Origin: Bombyx mori
Lineage: Eukaryota; Arthropoda; Insecta; Lepidoptera; Bombycidae
Reading direction: 5' to 3'
NCBI RefSeq assembly: GCF_030269925.1
Contig: NC_085110.1
Coordinates: 6,944,001-7,008,000, forward strand
Length of the DNA: 64,000 nt
Under the pieces are notes generated by a model. That model ran no database searches. It worked only from the letters and a program-made list of their open reading frames with translations, and was not told the DNA's origin. This document shows positions 58,512-64,000 of this stretch, piece after piece (within the stretch, counting starts at the first letter, position 1; every line of letters begins with the position of its first letter). The position numbers and the translations under genes are program-made.

Positions 58512-58802
58512 CTAACTGACCCGGCAGACTTCGTAGTGCTTCAATCGATAAATAAAAGACCTAAACTTTTGTATAAAATAAACTTAAAACAAACAAAAGG
58601 AATCGGTCCGACGGGAGACACATCAAAGGATAAACAAAATTGTTATTTTTATTCAATTCCGAGCATTTTCATATTTATCTACCTTTTAAACCTTCTCTGG
58701 ACTTCCACAAATAATTTAAGACCAAAATTAGCCAAATCGGTCCAGCCGTTCTCGAGTTTTAGCGAGACTAACGAACAGCAATTCATTTTTATATATAGAG
58801 AT
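58512..58802 (+). repeat. Repeat family A, copy 2 (291 bp)
   Basis: CTAACTGACCCGGCAGACTT to TTTTTATATATAGAGA, the same length as 16266-16556 and differing at roughly one base in twenty by eye. The same frame is open in both. No terminal inverted repeat and no clear target duplication. Class unknown. Confidence 0.7.
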
Positions 58803-59354
58803 AGTTCGTATCGATAACGCTTTGTAGAACCCACACAACTAAATAATACAAGTCTCTAAGGTATTGTTATACCTTATAAGTGCATTTAAGACAAAATATA
58901 TCTTAATTATTGTTAGTGTCAACTATAAGCCAGGTTAGAATTTATTTGTGTCTAAGGGATCGTCGTGTCTCGGAATCTAATAAATATTATTATAAGGGTG
59001 GAATTATTATATGAAGCAACCCTTACAGCGATGTTCGCGCGTCCCTGTCCCTCGGTGCTGAATGAAAGTGATATTGCTTACACGCTTACCATTAAGACTA
59101 TACGTTTCGAGTGAATTAAGACCAATTTGCAGAGGTTTTGCCATGGAATATGGGAATTTAATTTACGAGCGGCATATCGGATAGCGAATGAACGCGTAAT
59201 GAACGACAGTAATTTAATTTTATAGGAATGTCTGATTAAGTCGGGAAACACCATAATTTTCAGAATAAAATTACTATCATGCAGTGAACGAATAACGGTC
59301 TTTGTGGTCTGAATGACGTTCATCAACAAGTTTCTTTTTACACCTAATGCAGCT
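58803..59354. other. No recognised gene
   Basis: AT-rich. An 83-codon minus-strand frame (59078-59329) is unrecognised. Confidence 0.4.
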
Positions 59355-59522
59355 AAAGCAGTAATGCGTTTCGGTTCGAAGGGTGGGGCAGCCGTTGTAA
59401 CTATACTGAGACCTTAGAACTTGTATCTTAAGATGGGTGGCGCATTTACGCTGTAGATGTCCAGTAACCACTTAACACCAGGTGGGCTGTGAGCTCGTCC
59501 ACCCATTTAAGCAAAAAAAAAA
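59355..59522 (+). repeat. Bm1 SINE 3' portion
   Basis: AAAGCAGTAATGCGTTTCGG, GGCAGCCGTTGTAACTATAC, CACTTAACACCAGGTGGGCT and CCACCCATTTAAGCAAAAAA. A short piece is missing in the GTCTATGGGCTCCAGT block. Confidence 0.92.
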
Positions 59523-61625
59523 CCCTGTTTTTCTGTGTGAATGTGCTGAATCACAATTAGATCCGTTCAAATACGTAACATGTCAAAAATACTGCTGAGA
59601 GGTTAACGAGGAGATCTAAGGAGCAGTATGGCGGGGTCCTCTATTTAAACAGCAATTGCTCAGCAATCGTCGTGCGATGATCTCGGGCCCGCACCTAACC
59701 CCGCATCATTCACGATAATGGCGGGGCCTATGTCTCGACCGTAAATGTAAATCGGTCTAATTTATACGCGCGATAACGTCGCCGCACTGCTGTTAACTGT
59801 AATTATATTACCGAGCGAGGACGTGTTGATCAAAACCTCTGATTAAATGCTCGTGATGCAAAACGGGAAAAATTTCGTCTTCGTCGGTTGGAAATGAACC
59901 GGAGTGTAATTTTATTTCAGCTATCAGCACTTTATAATTCCGAACAAAATACCAAAGGCGTGACAAAATGAATGCATAACAAATATAATTATTAGCTTGA
60001 GTTAAAGTCGATCAGCGAATACGAAGAAAGAATAACTATAATAGTTCCTTGATATTTTATTACTATGAAAAACTTTTCGAGAAAACAAATTACTAATAAT
60101 AGTCAATAGAAGAAAAAAAATCTGCTTCGGGTGGGTAATAAGTAAATGATGTAGTTTAGGTTTTAATTATTATTGTGGCAGTCAGAGCATTCTCGATATT
60201 AGAGAAGCACACACAGAGACAATACCCCAATGGGCAATCTATTTGAGTAATTACCCGCTAAGGGCCATAGTCGGCCATCTTGCGCGCGTGGAATGAGCCT
60301 TGTTCGCTGAATGCTCTACTGTTATGTACATGCTTTCAGTGATCAGTGCGACAGTACCCCGGAGTGTGCTCAGTGACTATACAAACACTTTATTGTCCTC
60401 AAGTCCAGTAATTCATGGCCTGTGTTTGCGATTGGTCTTTACGGCCTATTAACTAGAGCTTACCACTCCGCTTCTTTATGGACATACTACATATTGTATG
60501 ATGATAGAACGCGGCTTACTTGTCCTCTGTTACCACAGTATGTGTGTATACGTTTAGATCTAACGATGGATATAAGGAAAAGGGATAACTGTAATGGAAA
60601 ATCTGAAACTGAATTTCTACGAAATTCAATTGTTCTGTCATCGTGAGTTATGGCAGCTGTGTGCACTCCAATAGCAATATAATAATACGGCACCATCTAA
60701 CTTATCTGATGATGGAGCTAGATGGTGGTCAGCGTAACGTGAATGGCTACTAATAACTCATCGATTTTCTGCTCATAAGATTTGTCTTAATGAGTCCCAT
60801 TGATAAACTGTGTGATTGTGATCCTCACAAGTATCATCAAAATACATAATGAAATGTGGTCTAAACGTGTTTTTAATCTGTAATTATTACTATTAAAAGG
60901 ATTCAAAGAGCTCGTAGGTACACAGCCGTCTGGTTTTGTCTAAAGCATTGACGATGTTCATAGGTGAAATCAATCACTGACTACGAGGTGGGCTGGCCGC
61001 TCTTTTGACTTCGATTGTAGTAGTAATTTGTATTTATTTTAAAATTGATAATGTTTAAGAAAATTTTCAGTAGTTTAAATAAATAATTCAGTAAAATTTT
61101 AAACAATAAATCAATACGTTCAACAGCTGCTCTTGTAACGAGCGAACGAAAGACCATGTTCAGAGATGAAACATGGAACGATGCTTAATTATAACACTAG
61201 ATAAGTTAACAATCTCGAATCTGAAGTCTGACTGCGGCTTATCTCACGCCAAATGTTTCAAAGGAACTTTTAACGAGTTTAAAGTTGGGCCGAGTGCACC
61301 CGCAGCGCTTCCGTTGCTTAAGATTAATTAAACAATTGCACGATGGCTCCTTGAAAACACTCCGACATGTCTCGGGCTGTCGTCGACAACCTCGCCAAAT
61401 TAAAGCCATAAATCAAAGCAGGACGACCGGAAACAGAAAAGGTAATAATGAAGACCTCTGTTCGGAAAGGACTATACGAAGAGTTTAATTTTATTTTAAG
61501 AAACTTTGTACTCCAAAGAATATTATTTCGAGCCATTTTCGGTGGAGACCCAAAACTTGTTAAATTATAAACTTTGTCGTTATACCAATATTTATGGTAA
61601 AGTGGAGGGCTATTAATCCAATATC
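59523..61625. other. No recognised gene; CpG-rich patches
   Basis: GC-richer patches at about 59620-59840 and 60230-60420. Overlapping frames near 60422-60696 and 61285-61536 are on opposite strands and unrecognised. The motif at 61371-61430 is listed separately. Confidence 0.4.
61371..61430 (+). other. Motif shared with 48637-48694, copy 2
   Basis: CTCGGGCTGTCGTC, CTCGCCAAATTAAA and ATAAATCAAAG align with the first site in order and spacing. No repeat family was recognised. Confidence 0.5.
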
Positions 61626-61680
61626 ATCATATCGAATGTGTCATTCGATATGATAGTATGAATGACACATTCGATATGAT
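61626..61680. repeat. Perfect 21-bp-arm palindrome
   Basis: ATCATATCGAATGTGTCATT+C (61626-61646) is matched exactly by its reverse complement at 61660-61680, with a 13-nt loop. The 18-mer CATTCGATATGATAGTAT also occurs twice in direct order across the structure. Confidence 0.88.
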
Positions 61681-61701
61681 AGTATCAGCACATTTCGATG
61701 A

Positions 61702-61724
61702 GCTCGTCCACCCATCTAAGCAAT

Positions 61725-61750
<26 letters not shown>
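61702..61750 (+). mobile_element. Ultra-short Bm1 SINE stub with target duplication
   Basis: Only the final 23 nt of Bm1 (GCTCGTCCACCCATCTAAGC and AAT) plus about 26 A are inserted. Ten bases, ATTTCGATGA, are repeated exactly at 61692-61701 and 61751-61760. Confidence 0.88.
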
Positions 61751-61755
<5 letters not shown>

Positions 61756-61760
61756 GATGA

Positions 61761-63485
61761 AACGAAATCAGCCGGAATATTCAATCGGGTGACGCAAGAA
61801 TTCGATTTATACGCACGGAGCAAGTTTGTCGGAGAAGTTAAAATTTACAACGGGGGAAGGTGAGTCGCTTACATTGGTGTCGTTCGGGGTGGATCGTAAT
61901 TCAACCTCAATTTATGTGCGTGCGCTGGTGACGCGCTAAAAGATTAGTCGCCACTCGCAGACCGATCGCGGAGTGCACTAGCCGCCGGTAAACAACATCC
62001 TGAAGCTTTGTAACAAAACTAGGAATATTTAATCATCTTTTGATAGTTTTAATAATTTAAGTACTAAAATATTTAGCCTCTATAATTGACGTTGACAATC
62101 GTTATGCAATTTTATAAGAAAGAGTTGTACCAATTTGGTTTATTGAAATACCTATATCCTTCCCTGTCGAATAGACCAATTTTCATCACAATTGGATGAA
62201 TATAACGTTCAGGGAATAAACAAACAAACTTACACACATTCATTGCCAACAACGAGCCAAACGCCTACGAAAGAGCCTAACAGCTCTAGAGCAGTAGTTT
62301 CGTGAGCATCCACCAACAGATTGGAATCACGAACTGTTGAGAAGATCCATCGAAAAATTCACGAGACTAATATAAAATCTAATATCATTTGGGTCAATCG
62401 TTACTTTGTACTGTTCCATGGGTTTGACGAGTACAATGACCTGTGCTTTGTTTTTTGCTAGCGTGTTAAGGGCAAGTCTAGGGCACCAGAGGTGGCTGGC
62501 GAATTCGTGAGCCGGTTTAGGAGTGTAGCATAATGTCATTACTCCCGAATACTTAAACTTTGTGACCGACGCGAGTAACATTATTTACCATTTCATTTTT
62601 CAAGCCATATCGACTGCAATTCTCGCACTATAATGACCCATGTACAATATATATTCTGTTAATTCATCAATAAAAATGGCAAGTTAAAGATCTGATTTTC
62701 ATTTTGTATGGAAGCTGGAAGTGCATCTGATTCATCAGAAAACAAAGCAGACAAAACTTGTATACGTAAATCAGTAGTTTAAAAATGAACATTCGGTACA
62801 ACAGAAATAGGGGGTGGTTGGGGTAAAGTTTATGACTACGAAGCGATTCAACCAACGACTAGTCGGTCGGTGCCACTGAATTTGTTTCCACTTTCCAACT
62901 GTTTCGCTGCATGGTCTAGCCTAGAGCCGAATTTAAAAATGGAGGTTGCAAGTGAGCTTCTCCTCCTAATCTAATAGCAAGCTTGGCTGTTTCCTTTAAC
63001 AATAGTTTAATAAGTTTTTTTTTTGTTATATTTTAATCAATTCTATATTTTGTATCAAAATACGAAATATAGGTTTAATTTCACTAAAAAAAAATTAGTA
63101 TTTTGCTAAGAAATGTTTTTATAAGCTATATCTTATTTGTACAATAGACACAAAAATTAAAGAATAGCGCCTAGTTTTGTCATCAGCTAAAATATAATCA
63201 AGATCACTTCAGCTTTGGTTAAGACGACGAACATCTGTGTGGATAATCTTGAATAATTTAAAGCGATACTTAAAAAAATGATTGTTCAGAAAACATACTG
63301 AAAGATTAAGTTAGCTTAACATGAAAATCGTTGTTGAATCATTTAGTAATGCTTTTGAAAGATACGTAATGCAAATGAAAAATCGGCTGACGCACGGGGT
63401 TAATGATCTCGTGCATCGCGGAGGGATATCAACTAGCTACTTTCCATGGCAAAGGAATAAAATTGTGTATTTAGTACGTATTGTT
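61761..63485. other. No recognised gene
   Basis: CpG-richer DNA at about 61840-62000. A degenerate family B fragment lies at 62270-62368. An 84-codon minus-strand frame (62327-62581) overlaps that repeat and is unrecognised. Confidence 0.4.
62270..62368 (-). repeat. Degenerate repeat family B fragment
   Basis: GAGCAGTAGTTTCGTGAGCA, ACAGATTGGAATCACGAACT and TTGAGAAGATCCATCGAAAA parallel the family order GAGCAGTGCTTCGCAGAATC, CGGATCGGAA and TGAGAAGATCCGGCGAGAAA. Confidence 0.5.
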
Positions 63486-63690
63486 AGTCCGTACGGGTAG
63501 GTGTGCCTGCCTGGTTATTTCAGCAATAAAGTGGTCATACGTTCTGGCTTAACGGGTGATACGATCTTTATATATAATTGAGCTCCCGTGTCTCAAGGTG
63601 GTTGGCGACATTCACATTGCGATATCTATGGGTTCCGATAACCTCTTGACACTTGGTTGTTCACCCATCTAGACAGTAAACAATAAAAAT
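63486..63690 (+). repeat. Degenerate Bm1 SINE
   Basis: GTCCGTACGGGTAGGTGTGC, CCCGTGTCTCAAGGTGGTTG, TATCTATGGGTTCCGATAAC and TTCACCCATCTAGACAGTAA keep the Bm1 order with many substitutions. Old copy. Confidence 0.75.
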
Positions 63691-64000
63691 CTGGCTTGAA
63701 ATTGTGGATTCAAGAAATATAAACTTGCTAAAACTATAAGCGTTTAATTAGCTTAGTCAATGATCAATTTGTTATTGTATCATCCGATAGACGATATGAT
63801 ATATTATGTATCCAACATTTTTGGTTTGACAATTTAGTTATCAGACCTAATTTTACTGATTAAAATATGTACAAATTGTCACTCAGTATCATCAGATATT
63901 ATTGTAGCACATCGTGTTATTTACAAACTTTATTATCAATTGTTAATGTTTTTACTATTTTTTTTATCAACGAACGCTTCTTTCTGCTTACGTTTGCTTA
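63691..64000. other. No recognised features
   Basis: AT-rich end of the window with no gene or assignable repeat. Confidence 0.4.

Noticed and set aside
60960..61010. Bm1 or CR1 fragment
   Set aside because: Only a short GAGGTGGGCTGG-type similarity, too little to separate from chance.
1..64000. CRISPR arrays, prokaryotic operons or ribosome binding sites
   Set aside because: No spaced identical repeats of that kind. The mobile-element content is that of an insect nuclear genome.

Overview
The window looks like a 64 kb piece of lepidopteran nuclear DNA, almost certainly from a Bombyx silkworm (B. mori or B. mandarina). The best evidence is the many copies of the Bm1 tRNA-derived SINE and of a CR1/Kendo-type LINE tail. 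Typical lepidopteran Helitron termini, maT-type (DD37D) mariners and a BEL/Pao retrotransposon support this. The background is strongly AT-rich, with scattered CpG-rich patches. I recognise no host protein-coding gene, tRNA or rRNA gene. Short host exons, UTRs or non-coding RNAs could still be hidden, because small exons cannot be called from sequence alone.

Layout. 1-10 kb: mostly unannotated AT-rich DNA with decayed CR1 and Bm1 fragments, one palindrome-ended MITE-like element (5085-5457) and a small hairpin (7623-7660). 10-18 kb: Bm1 copies, a tRNA-headed SINE (12781-13052), a diverged repeat pair in opposite orientation (13053-13395 and 16010-16650, the second interrupted by a 291-bp repeat), and a 256-bp tandem duplication carrying fold-back arms (16938-17458). 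20-29 kb: a transposon-dense block with a CR1 tail, a Helitron, a 5'-truncated RTE LINE with a 13-bp target-site duplication, a 1307-bp maT element whose transposase is broken by one stop codon, a second Helitron, and a second, more decayed maT element. 31-32 kb: the longest LINE fragment, a CR1-type reverse transcriptase C-terminus starting at its catalytic ADD box and running to the 3' tail. 35-51 kb: two near full-length Bm1 SINEs (41781-42220 and 44549-44978), further SINE and LINE fragments, and a perfect 26-bp-arm hairpin (48822-48912). 52-57 kb: a 4892-bp BEL/Pao element on the minus strand with two identical 202-bp LTRs and an uninterrupted 1219-codon gag-protease-integrase frame. That frame has lost the reverse transcriptase core, RNase H and part of the integrase. 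57-64 kb: more Bm1 fragments, a second 291-bp repeat copy, a 21-bp-arm palindrome and a 23-nt Bm1 stub flanked by a perfect target-site duplication.

How the parts relate. The window records successive insertions. The Bm1 SINE and the CR1-type LINE share most of their last ~75 nt, which fits the SINE borrowing LINE machinery. Several Bm1 copies stop at the same internal point. The BEL element is the youngest large insertion by LTR identity. None of the autonomous-type elements looks functional: maT copy 1 has a nonsense codon, maT copy 2 has a deletion, stop and frameshift, the LINEs are truncated, and BEL lacks its polymerase. I found no convincing new biological system. The best leads are the open but polymerase-less BEL frame, a ~58-bp motif shared by two distant CpG-rich patches (48637-48694 and 61371-61430), and several well-formed palindromes.
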